A DNA stretch of 64,000 bases from Aquilaria yunnanensis (taxonomy: Eukaryota > Streptophyta > Magnoliopsida > Malvales > Thymelaeaceae): NCBI GenBank assembly GCA_039654915.1, contig CM077599.1, positions 14,882,501 to 14,946,500 on the forward strand, in the 5' to 3' direction. Numbering within the stretch: position 1 is the first letter of the stretch; each line of letters begins with the position of its first letter. This document shows positions 10,873 to 22,769 of the stretch, piece after piece. A program made the translations under genes and the position numbers. The notes below the pieces were generated by a model. That model saw nothing but the letters and a program-made list of their open reading frames with translations, had not been told where the DNA came from and ran no database searches.

Positions 10873-11421
10873 ATGGAGTCTTCTCTTTCCGCCCTACGAA
10901 AGTATTTTCCTTCCTTCCCAATAAATGTTCTTAAAAAGATTTATCAAGCTAGATGTGAACGATTCAGAGTATTTATGCACAAAGGCATTCCTGATAATGT
11001 GCGGTGGCTAATTGAAGCTAAGGTTCGTTCAGCTGGTGAAGTTCCAGAAGCGTTCTTTCCCCGTATGCCCGGCTTTGGTAAAAGCGCTTATGCCAAAAAA
11101 AGAAGAGCAAAGAGGCTAGGCATTTGTCATAATTGTGGATGGTGGATTTGCGGCAATAAATGTCGTTCTCCAGGAGTGATCACCAGAAATCGTAATGACA
11201 GAATAAGATTCATTAAGAATGGCTTGCGTAAGGAATCTCTAGAAGATATTCGAGAGGTTCTTGAAGCGCATTCTTGCGGAATAGTGCAATTTGAGGTTGT
11301 TGGATTATGGATAATTTTCCAAAAAGAACGAGATCGTTACAGTCTTGGGAATCTGACCCTAAACGACCCTGTTTGCCAGTTTGTGAGAAAGCTAGATGAG
11401 ATGCAAATCACCGATTCATAG
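10873..11421 (+). CDS. Carlavirus CRP/NABP-like zinc-finger protein, copy 3 (retroelement cargo)
   Basis: 182 aa from the ATG at 10873. The open frame extends upstream to 10858, but only through a TTG, and starting at 10873 gives exactly the length and N-terminus of the other two copies. Basic motif GFGKSAYAKKRRAKR and finger C85-x2-C88-x4-C93-x3-C97 are kept. Around the finger it differs most from the others (CHNCGWW and CGNKC in place of CHKCGRW and CNTKC), losing one arginine and one lysine, which could change nucleic-acid preference. All four cysteines and the FIKNGL segment remain. Last of the tandem triplet; the LOG gene follows about 500 bp downstream in the same orientation. Confidence 0.7.
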   Translation: MESSLSALRKYFPSFPINVLKKIYQARCERFRVFMHKGIPDNVRWLIEAKVRSAGEVPEAFFPRMPGFGKSAYAKKRRAKRLGICHNCGWWICGNKCRSPGVITRNRNDRIRFIKNGLRKESLEDIREVLEAHSCGIVQFEVVGLWIIFQKERDRYSLGNLTLNDPVCQFVRKLDEMQITDS

Positions 11422-11470
11422 AAAGCATTAAAGCCATTACTGGACGCAAAGCCAGTGGAAGACGAGGATC

Positions 11471-11894
11471 AAAGTCACGATTACTGTACGTGCTAGCTGT
11501 CGCTTTTGAAATTTTCCTCCCCTTTTGGTAATAATGTATTCACTCCTAACGTGAACCAAAGTCACGATTACTGTACATGCTAGCTGTCGCTTTTGAAATT
11601 ATCCGCCCAATAATGTACCCACTCCTGACATGAGATACAGTTATGATTACTGTATATAGCTGCCACTTTTTAAAATTTTCCTTCTCTTCCAACAATCACA
11701 TACCTACTCCTGACGTAAGCTACAGTAGTGACTACTGTACCTGCTAGCAGCTATTTTGAAAATTTTCCTCCTCTTTTAACGATAGTGTACCCATACCTGA
11801 CCAAAGTCATACTTGTGACTACTGTGAATAGCTGGCAATAATGTATCCATTCTTGAAAATAAAATTATTGCCTTATCTCTTCATCTCTATAAAT
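11471..11894 (+). promoter_or_regulatory. LOG promoter with five tandem upstream units and a TATA box
   Basis: The block AAAGTCACGATTACTGTAC, found once before cargo genes 2 and 3, occurs here in about five drifting copies near 11471, 11558, 11638, 11721 and 11803, spaced ~80-87 bp. Each is followed by a GCTAGCTGTCGCTTTTGAAA-like tract and a T/C-rich tract. One unit includes TGACGTAAG at about 11711, which resembles the as-1 element bound by plant TGA bZIP factors. The module ends in TTATCTCTTCATCTCTATAA with TATAAAT at 11888-11894. The ATG at 11928 is then 34 bp away, so the leader would be only a few bases long. Confidence 0.6.
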
Positions 11895-11927
11895 ATATCC
11901 TCTTTTCTCACAAGGGTAAGGATAAGA

Positions 11928-12557
11928 ATGGAGAAAACCCCAACTCGTAAATCCCGAAGTATTTGTGTATTTTCTGGGGCTTTTCCTGGAAAAGATGAAG
12001 AGTATTTAAAAGCAGCCAACCATTTGGGTAGAGTATTAGCTGAGCGAAAAATACATTTAGTTTATGGAGGAGGTAGTGTCGGATTAATGGGAGGTGTAGC
12101 ATCAGCAGCATCTTTAGGAGGAAGTCAAGTTTTGGGCATCATCCCTGGACCTTTGAAATTTGTTTCTGGGGGCACGATTGGAGAAGAATTAGTGGTTAAA
12201 AATTTGCATGAGCGTGTGTTACAAATGCTTTTAAATGCTGATGCTTTTATCGCTCTACCAGGTGGTTTTGGCACATTGGGAGAAGTCTTTCAAATTGCTT
12301 CCATGGCCCAACTTAATTTGCATAAGAAACCCATTGGGCTTTTAAATGTTAACAATTTCTTTACAGGTCTGATAGCTTTTATGGATTATGCTATGCAGAA
12401 GAATTTCATATCAAGAGTGGCACGGCGAATCATAATATCCGCAACAACTGCTGAAGAATTGCTAGATAAAATACAAGCTTTTGTTCCTGAACCAGATCCA
12501 GCAATGATTCAGATAGACTGGACACGACAGTCTTTCCCGACCAGTTCACTCCCATAA
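11928..12557 (+). CDS. LOG: LOG-type cytokinin riboside 5'-monophosphate phosphoribohydrolase (retroelement cargo)
   Basis: LOG enzymes release active free-base cytokinin from its riboside monophosphate in the cytosol. The 209-aa product has the whole lysine-decarboxylase-like (LDC) fold: ICVFSGAFPGKDEEY at 12-26, LVYGGGSVGLMGGVASAA at 44-61, the arginine of LHER (R96), and the signature PGGFGTLGE at 111-119, which keeps the PGGxGTxxE pattern with E119. It ends shortly after AFVPEP, as plant LOGs do. Host LOG genes I know have several introns; this copy has none, pointing to capture through RNA. Divergent points: FSGAFP for the usual FCGSSP, a valine after R96 where lysine is usual, and GEV for EEL. 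The start at 11928 is chosen over 11841 because the TATA box at 11888 lies between them. Activity is likely but untested. Confidence 0.88.
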   Translation: MEKTPTRKSRSICVFSGAFPGKDEEYLKAANHLGRVLAERKIHLVYGGGSVGLMGGVASAASLGGSQVLGIIPGPLKFVSGGTIGEELVVKNLHERVLQMLLNADAFIALPGGFGTLGEVFQIASMAQLNLHKKPIGLLNVNNFFTGLIAFMDYAMQKNFISRVARRIIISATTAEELLDKIQAFVPEPDPAMIQIDWTRQSFPTSSLP

Positions 12558-13078
12558 TGGTCCTCTACTCACCCTGTTGAAGTATTGTGGAAGAAAGAAG
12601 CGATCTGATCCGTTTTTCTTGTCCTTTAGTTTTATTATCAGCATTTTCTTTCGCGTTTCAGTTTTTCTTTTCAGGGAATTTCTTTTTTTATAAGATAGTT
12701 TCGTCCATGCTGATATTAAAACCATAGGACAATGCCTTTAGGTTGGAATGGCTGAGTAAAGAGTAATTTTTGTTACTCTTGAGACGCATCTTATTAGGTC
12801 TACTAGGCATAACATTTTGGGGTAGTTAAGCTTTAACCTTATTCGGATGACATATCTCACAAGGGAATCTATATTTACTGAAGAAAATATTAGATGAACC
12901 TTGAATATTGATTCCAAACATCCGTTCCCTTTACATAATTTGTCAGTGTTATTGTCATCATCAAGATTCACTCGTTTTATCGAAGCCTAATTCTTTGCAC
13001 TCGCCTATTATGAAAATTCACACTTTCGAAGAAAATTATTCCAATTTCAATTGCTTTCATATAAATTTCGCTCGAGGT
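12558..13078 (+). other. 3' flank of LOG inside the retroelement
   Basis: T-rich sequence that probably forms the LOG 3' untranslated region. No coding frame or repeat of note until the array that starts near 13079. Confidence 0.5.
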
Positions 13079-15075
13079 CCTAAGGAAAGCTCCTTAACCT
13101 CAAAATCAATTTTCATCATCGGGGTTGTAAGGATGGAACCTTTGCCTCGAAAACAATCAATTTTCATCGGGGTTGTAAGGATGGAACCTTTGCCTCGAAA
13201 ATAATCAATTTTCATCGGGGTTGTAAAGATGGAACCTTTACCTCGAAAATAATCAATTTTCATCGGGGTTGTAAGGATGGAACCTTTGCCTCGAAAACAA
13301 TCAATTTTCATCATCGGGGTTTTAAGGGTGGAACCTTTGCCTCGAAAATAATCAATTTTCACCATCGGGGTTTTAAGGGTGGAACCTTTGCCTCGAAAAT
13401 AATCAATTTTCATCATCGGGGTTTTAAGGATGGAACCTTTGCCTCGAAAATAATCAATTTTCATCATCGGGGTTTTAAGGATGGAACCTTTGCCTCGAAA
13501 ATAATCAATTTTCATCATCGGGGTTTTAAGGATAGAACCTTTGCCTCGAAAATAATCAATTTTCATCATCGGGGTTTTAAGGATGGAACCTTTGTCTCAA
13601 AAATAATCAATTTTCATCATCGGTGTTTTAAGGATGGAACCTTTGCCTCGAAAATAATCAATTTTCATCGTCGGAATTTTAAGGATGGAACCTTTGTCTC
13701 GAAAACAATCAACGGTAGGACTGCTCCTATCGTCGGGATTTTAAGGATGGAACCTTTGTCTCGAGAATAATCAACGGTAGGACTGCTCCTATCGTCGGGA
13801 TTTTAAGGATGGAACCTTTGTCTCGAAAACAATCAATTTTCATCATCGGGGTTTTAAGGATGGAACCTTTGCCTCGAAATCAATCAATCAATCCGAGGCT
13901 TTAAGGATTGAACCTTTGTCTCGAAATCAATCAATCAATTCGAGGTTTTAAGGATGGAACCTTTACCTCGACATCAATCAATCAATCCGAGGTTTTAAGG
14001 ATGGAACCTTTGCCTCGAAATCAATCAATCAATCTGAGGTTTTAGGGATGAAATCTTTGCCTCGAGATCAATCAATCAATTCAAGGTTTTAAGGATGGAA
14101 CCTTTGCCTCGAAATTAATCAATCAATCTGGGGTTTTAAGGATAGAACCTTTGCCTCGAAAACAATCAATTTTCATCATCGGGGTTTTAAGGATGGAACC
14201 TTTGCCTCGAAAACAACCAATTTTCATCATCGGGGTTTTAAGGATGGAACCTTTGCCTCGAGATCAATCAATCAATCCGGGGTTTTAAGGATGGAACCTT
14301 TGCCTCGACATCAGTTAATCAATCCGGGGTTTTAAGGATAGAACTTTTGCCTCGAGATCAATCAATCAATCCGGGGTTTTAAGGATGGAACCTTTGCCTC
14401 GAGATCAATTATCAATCCGAGGTTTTAAGGATGGAACCTTTGCCTCGACATCAATCAATCAATTCGAGGTTTTAAGGATGGAACCTTTGCTTCGACATCA
14501 ATCAATCAATCCGGGGTTTTAAGGATGGAACCTTTGCCTCGAGATCAATTATCAATCCGAGGTTTTAAGGATGGAACCTTTGCATCGACATCAATCAATC
14601 AATTCGAGGTTTTAAGGATGGAACCTTTGCCTCGAGATCAATCAATCAATCCGGGGTTTTAAGGATGGAACCTTTGCCTCGAGATCAATCAATCAATCCG
14701 AGGTTTTAAGGATGGAACCTTTGCCTCGAGATCAATCAATCAATCCGAGGTTTTAAGGATGGAACCTTTGCCTCGAGATCAATCAATCAATCCGAAGTTT
14801 TAAGGATGGAACCTTTGCCTCGAGATCAATCAATCAATCCGAGGTTTTAAGGATGGAACCTTTGCCTCGAGATCAATCAATCAATCCGAGGTTTTAAGGA
14901 TGGAACCTTTGCCTCAAGATCAATCAATCAATCCGAGGTTTTAAGGATGGAACCTTTGCCTCGAAAACAATCAATTTTCATTCATCGGGGTTGTAAGGAT
15001 GGAACCTTTGCCTCGAAATCAATCAATCAATCCGAGGTTTTAAGGATGGAACCTTTGCCTCGAAAACAAATAATC
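13079..15075 (+). repeat. Tandem array of about 40 hairpin-prone 42-51-bp units
   Basis: Each unit has the core GAGGTTTTAAGGATGGAACC followed by TTTGCCTCG. CGAGG can pair with CCTCG and AAGG with CCTT, giving an imperfect hairpin. Three subtypes differ in the spacer: ATAATCAATTTTCATCATCG (51-bp units, about 13090-13700), AATCAACGGTAGGACTGCTC (two or three units near 13700-13830) and ATCAATCAATCAATCC (47-bp units, mainly 13870-14990). Subtypes form blocks, as expected from unequal crossing over or slippage. Arrays of this sort in the 3' untranslated region are known from Tat/Ogre elements and can seed satellites. Confidence 0.92.
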
Positions 15076-15402
15076 AATCAATCAGTCCATCTTACAACGA
15101 TAGGAGCTTTCCTATCGTTAGAGGTTCTAAGGACCTTTCCTTAACCTCAAACAAACAATCAATCCATCAGTCCATCTTACAACGATAGAAACTTTCCTAT
15201 CGTTAGAAGTTCTAAGGACCTTTCCTTAACCTCAAACAAATAATCAATCAATCAATCCATCTTACAACGATAGGAGCTTTCCTATCGTTAGAGGTTCTAA
15301 GGACCTTTCCTTAACCTCAAACAAATAATCAATCAATCAGTCCATCTTACAACGATAGGAGCTTTCCTATCGTTAGAGGTTTTAAGGACCTTTCCTTAAA
15401 CC
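15076..15402 (+). repeat. Four ~85-bp units, each with two stem-loops
   Basis: Units begin near 15090, 15176, 15258 and 15343. Each contains AACGATAGGA, a GCTT loop and TCCTATCGTT (a ten-bp stem; the second unit has a mismatch), then a second inverted repeat from GAGGTTCTAAGGA to TCCTTAACCTC. The second stem is a diverged form of the hairpin in the array before it, so the two arrays are related. They end about 95 bp before the polypurine tract. Confidence 0.85.
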
Positions 15403-15496
15403 TTACTGTTCGGGCGGCGAGAAGATTCTCAATGCCTACCTAAGCCGGACGAAATTTGGTAACGACTTTGCATACATCATGTCCCATGAAGCATGC

Positions 15497-15509
15497 AAAG
15501 GGGGGCAGC
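15497..15509 (+). other. Polypurine tract
   Basis: AAAGGGGGGCAGC lies immediately before the TG of the 3' LTR, the expected place for plus-strand priming. It is interrupted by one C near its end. Confidence 0.75.
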
Positions 15510-17765
15510 TGTTGACACCCAATTTCGTCCGGGTGTTTTAAAATTTTAAAAAAAATTTATTAAAAAAAAATTAATTTAAAAAAAAATATTACTATTATTA
15601 TTAAAAAAATTTAATTAGTTTAAAATATATTTTTGTTTTGTGAAAATTTGATTTAAAATGATATATGTGTGAATATGTGTATGTTTGAAATAAAATAAAA
15701 TTTCATGAAAAAAATGACAAAAAATTGAGAAGTTTCGGGAAAAATTGATAAATTCTAAAAGTTCCATGAGCATTTGGTAGTTTGTCACATAAAATTTTGG
15801 GCCTGCCGACGTTTCTGGCCGAAATTGACAGAAAACGACAAAATTGTCAAAATCAGAAGCTTCAGGAACTTATCCAGAGGCTGAGAGACGTAAAGGACTA
15901 AAATTGTCATTTTACCAATTTAAAAGATAAGTTTGAAATTTTTTATTAATTTATCCATCAACAGTTCAGCCAAACTTCCTCTATAAATAGCCCCCCCAAA
16001 TTTTGTGCTGAACACAGAGAAAATGAGAAAAAAAACTTAGAGCTTCGTTTTGAAAAAAAGGAAAAAATTAGCCTAGGTCCCTGGCCCTCTTCTCTTCCTC
16101 TCCAGAAAACCTAAACCTTCTCTGACTGTTTTTTTTTTTTTTTTCACCCCCGCGCGCGCACCTCTGCTCCGGAATTCAAAATTCATTTTCAAAAGGTACA
16201 ACCTCATTTTTTATCCTTCATCTTCTCATATTTATTCATTTTAGTCACTAACCTTTTATTTATTTCTGCAGAATTAACTAATTACTAACTCTCTTTTACA
16301 TTTTATTTGTTTATTATTGTTATTATTACTAACCTTTAATTATTGTTGTTATTATTATTATTAACTTACTAATTTACTAACTTTACTAACTTTTATTGTT
16401 ATTATTGTTAACAACTAACCCAACTAACTTTACTAACTTTTATTATTGTTATTATTATTGTTATTAACAACTAATTCTAACAACTAACTTTTATTATCTT
16501 TATTATTATTATTATTATTATAATTCATGGAAGGTTATACCTCCTATTTATTTATTTTTAGTGGATGGCCAAAAAGCCCCACTTTATTTATTTGCTTACT
16601 ATTTATTGATCTTTAACTTTCCTTTATTTACTTTATGTGCTTTTTATTTGTTTATTTATTTATTTGAATATGTTATTTAATTTTTAAAAAAGTAGAAGGT
16701 CAAAAAGCCCCACTTTATTTATTTATTCTTTAATATTCCTTTATTTACTTTATATGTTTTCCCTTTATTTATTTACATGTGTTATTTTATGCATTTTTTT
16801 TATGGATGTCTAAACTAAAAAAAAAATCCCCTTTACTTTACTTTATTTAATTTTCCTTTTATGCCAAAATTTTACTTTATGATAAAATTTATTTCACTTA
16901 TTTAATAATAAATAAAATCAATAAGTAAATAATAATTAATTAAAAAAAAAGAAGTTTTATGTGAATAATTAACTTTCTTCATTTTTAAGGCTATCAAAAA
17001 AAATCTTTTTCAAACAAAAATCCCCATTCGTCGTTATTTCAAATCTTCATTATTTTGAAACATCAATTTTTATTTTTTTCATTAACCTTTTATTAAAATT
17101 ATTAAAAAATTATAATTGAATAATTCTAAAAATACAACAAAAAATCAATTCTATTTTTTTTTAAATATATTTTTTAAAAGTAATAATAATTAAAAATTCA
17201 AGAAAAATAATAAAATAATAAAATAAAAATTATGACTAAAATTCATTAAATAAACAATTAATAAAAAATAATTTCCATATCCGGATGATCCGGCAGGATC
17301 TACGGTTTGGAAAATATCAATTTTTTTAATTAAATAAATTAAATAAATACAAAAGATAAAAATTTATATTTTACGATATGGATTAAATTATTTAAAATTT
17401 CACCAAATTCCGTGTCCAAATGACTCGGCAGAGTCCATGGTTCGGAATCAAAATCTTCCGTGTCCAAATGACTCGGCAGAGTCCATGGTTCGAAAGTATA
17501 AAATTTTTACCCGAATTAATTACCAAAATCAACATTTTCGACTAATTCAGTTAAAATATCTAAATTAACTGAAAATTTTTAAAAGCAAAGTAAGACAAAA
17601 TTAAAATCAACTAAGGTGCCAATTTTTGGCGCTATAACAATATTGTTTTAACGTAACCGTACTCCCGATCCCCGAACTCTCGCAGACCATATTTTAAGGT
17701 ATCCAATCGACTTGAGCGAAAACCGATTGGTGGCGACTCCCAAAAAAGACCCGCACGTTGCCACA
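15510..17765 (+). repeat. 3' LTR (2256 bp)
   Basis: Near-identical to 2834-5090. Differences cluster near the start (three substitutions in ~260 bp) and in the last ~800 bp (about ten), with a long identical middle. TATA box at 15982-15989. Followed by ATAAG, the right half of the target duplication. Confidence 0.93.
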
Positions 17766-17770
17766 ATAAG
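17766..17770. repeat. Right target-site duplication (ATAAG)
   Basis: Identical to 2829-2833. Confidence 0.9.
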
Positions 17771-19673
17771 AAATTGGAATAGGAATAGAAGATCGAGAAG
17801 TGATGAGGAGGGGTTTGATTTTTAGAGCTGTAATGTTTGGTGAACTAGAGATGGCGGCTGTTGGACAGGGTTTACCTGGCGAAGACTCTGCTATTACACG
17901 TGGTTTCAAACTTTCAATTTCTCTTCATTTTAGGAAGGGTAAAATACTCTGCTAATTCATATTATTTGCTTTATTCTCTATTTCAGTCCCCAACGTTAAT
18001 GAGCATTTAGAAAAAGGTGAGGGACTGACGGTGTTATGGCTGGGGAGTTGGCTGGACTGAATTGTGACAAGTTGTAAAGTTGGAGGACCAACATAGGTCA
18101 ACTTCCAAAGTTAGAGGACCAACCTAGACTAAGTTCGAGTTTAGAGACTAACTTGTACGAGCTATTCAAGTTGAGGGACCTTTGGGGTTTCCAGTCTAGA
18201 AAAAGGAGGCAATTTCAACTTTCAAGTTCAACCCTTTTTTTAACCTTTTCATTGATATTGCTTCAATCCTTTTTCAGTCCCTACGTATTTTACTTCTTCC
18301 CTTTTGGCTTTTGATTCCTAGACTTCTCCATCTGACAATTAGATCTCAACTAGGTGAATTGTAGCCACACATTGTTGTGACAATTTATTGTTTGGACATT
18401 TGATCATAAAAATCAAAGTTTGTGATTTAGGGAGACAGAGGACAATATTTTAAGAACTCAAATATTATAAATAAGAGGGTCAATTGCTAAAAAGAAAAGC
18501 ATGATGACCAAAAAGGTAAAGCGCAAAATTTTGGAGTTACAATGGTTCAATATGTGGTAGCATTTAATATAAATATAGTATAATAATCATTAAATAATAA
18601 GGTTTGGGGTTGAAGAGAAGAAAATTTAGAGTTTTAATAATTAAAAGTGGTTTAACTACTAATAAAATAAACTTTTTCATGAAAATAAAAAAAAAAATTG
18701 AGATTTGGAGTTAACCCAAAATTAGGTCTAATTATTGACACAAAAAAGAGTAATAAAATTTAACAAATTGAGGGTTTAAATGAAGATCCAAATAAGTCTG
18801 AAAACAATTCTAGTAATGACAAAAAAGCATACAAACCATAATGATTAAAGTTTTCTCTAAGAAAACAGAAATAACCTTTTCACAAAAAATGATATTTAAG
18901 CGCTGATACAGAAGTTAAAGCAAAAATTTGAAATCTATAGAGCAAATGGAAAAACTACAGATAGTAAGGGTTCAATATTGAATTTGCACAAAAAAAAAAA
19001 AAAGGAAAAGGAAAGGAAAAAAAAAAAAGAGAGAAAAAGGACCAAAATGACAAACACATTGAATTTAGGGACCAAAACAGCATAAAGGAGATTTATATGG
19101 GCTGGAGGAGAGGTTATACCATTACCTAGGAAAAAGTTATTAAAAAAAAGGGTACTATAGATAAAAACAGTGTTTTCCAACTGTGTTTTAGTGTGTGTGT
19201 GTGTGTGTGTAATTTCCAAGATGAGGATGACTGACAGGATTGGCAGATCTGCAAGTTTGAGGGACTACAACTGGTGAAGACAAAAATTGCTGGTACTGAG
19301 AGCAATTTCTCCAATTTTATCACACAAAAGGTACCTTATCTTTCCATGACGCTACAGTTTCAATCCTGGAACTTTGAAAGGTTTCAAATTTTTGGAACTA
19401 CCACATTATCCCATAGCAAAGCACAGATTGTCATTCTTATGCTCCCAACAGATTATGGGCCTTTGCCACGCTGCACTGCACGAGCTTAGAAACCTGGTGT
19501 AATTTCTATTAAACCTCAGCAGTAAGTGTCCAAAGTAGAAAGATGCTGGTCATAAGAGAATTGAGAAGTTCTGCCCATCATTCTCTTAATTGGTGAAATG
19601 GTTTCTCGACATCAATCATAAAGAAAAACACAGGCGACAGATATACTAGAAAACAAGTTCGTGATCCTAGATT
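17771..19673. other. Gene-free stretch between the retroelement and RPN11
   Basis: Contains a ~220-bp segment (about 18025-18200) with repeated phrases such as TTGGAGGACCAAC and GAGACTAACTTG, which resemble the arms of the fold-back element at 36657-38445 and may be a decayed relative. Also A/G-rich tracts at 18980-19040 and (GT)10 at 19191-19210. The part next to 19674 should include the RPN11 3' untranslated region. Confidence 0.45.
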
Positions 19674-21627
<1,954 letters not shown>

Positions 21628-22764
21628 GGCTCAGTTGTTCCTCTGGCTTTTTCTGTTGCCCGGAGATTTGTAGATAGAGCCTAGAGGATCTCGACTAGGG
21701 AATTTCTTCTCTGCCAAGCCAAGAAGCTATTCTCACACTAGATCGAAGACGATACTTCAGCCGAGCCAATTCCGCCTTTCGCCCCTCTCAGATGGATCGG
21801 CCCAGTCGGTTCTCCAAATGGGCTACGGGTTAGGATACGGGCAGATGGTGATTGCTACTCAGGTTACAACCGAAAATTTGAGCCCGACCCGTAATTGTTA
21901 TGTTTTGTTTTTTCAAAACGTTTGTCATGGAAATTACTTCTTGTATCTTAATCGTTTCAGTTGCCTATCAAAAAGAAAATGTCTCTGTTGTTTTTTACAT
22001 TGTTATTAGACTGACATGCTAATTATCGTCTCCGAAAGACGAAAGTAAACCATTTTAAAGTTATTGATTGTGCTTGCGATGAAGTGGAAGGCATACATGA
22101 CAAAAATAATATACGTAATAGTAATTATTGGTAAAAGCTATATTTATTTCACAAATTGTTGTCATTTTTTTCGTAGACACCGTGCTGATGATAATAAATC
22201 TTAATCCTACTAATTACACTTACCCAATTTATTTTAATTTAAGTCAATTTAATAAAAGATTATTTATTTTTATTTTTACATTTTTTATCTAAAGCTAATT
22301 TTATTTAAAAGCTAATATTGCCTAGTTCTAATAATTCGTTGAAAATATTATTTTTATAGTCTTCTTAAATTTTTATGAATATTTATTTTTTAATTCTTAA
22401 AAATAAAAAAATTTAATAATATGATGAAAATTTACTTTTCAAATAGATTATTATATCTACATAATATTACCTTTTAAATGAAATTGGTTCTATGAAAAAA
22501 TATGTAAAAATAACAATAATTTATTTTAAATTAAATTAAATTATATTAAAATGAATTTTGTCTTAAATCTGTGTGTCCCACAATAATTGTAGACTCTAAA
22601 CATGCATTTACCTATATCTGAACCCTCGAGGGTAAATAGGATTTTGTCATTCCACAGCTTACACCCTGGCTTGAGACATCATCCCCATTTCCTTATTTCT
22701 AATCACTTAAACTTGTAACGTAGTTAATTCTGGATATATAAAAAAAACATGCATTCACCCATAT
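21628..22764. other. RPN11 promoter and AT-rich intergenic DNA
   Basis: The ~150 bp before the RPN11 ATG are GC-richer and pyrimidine-rich on the minus strand, as expected for a housekeeping 5' leader; no TATA box stands out. From 22010 on the sequence is AT-rich with no recognisable feature. Confidence 0.4.
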
Positions 22765-22769
22765 CTACT

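Larger units (their letters stand above)
2834..17765 (+). mobile_element. Full-length non-autonomous LTR retrotransposon with viral-type and LOG cargo genes
   Basis: Seen: direct repeats at 2834-5090 and 15510-17765 that start TGTTGACACCC and end GTTGCCACA, flanked by ATAAG at 2829-2833 and 17766-17770; a primer-binding site at 5094 and a purine-rich tract at 15497-15509. The LTRs differ by only about a dozen substitutions and some homopolymer length changes, so insertion is recent. No reverse transcriptase, RNase H or integrase frame exists, so movement must use enzymes made elsewhere. In place of pol are a short gag-protease remnant (6078), three tandem 182-aa zinc-finger ORFs (9272, 10108, 10873), a LOG-type ORF (11928) and tandem hairpin repeats (13079-15402). 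The remnant, PBS sequence, long leader and 3' satellite array suit the Tat/Ogre branch of Ty3-gypsy; that lineage call is inference. Confidence 0.93.

Noticed and set aside
11841..11927. 29-residue N-terminal extension of LOG with a hydrophobic stretch
   Set aside because: The TATA box at 11888-11894 lies inside it, and LOG proteins start close to the ICVFSG segment.
13057..13569. A 170-codon minus-strand frame made of repeated MKIDYFRGKGSILKTP units
   Set aside because: The 51-bp repeat unit is a multiple of three, so one frame stays open by default. It stops when unit length changes to 47 bp, and no promoter or start context supports it.
13079..15402. CRISPR-like array of repeats and spacers
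   Set aside because: The spacers are themselves repeated, units vary in length and drift gradually, the sequence is inside a plant retroelement, and there are no cas genes.
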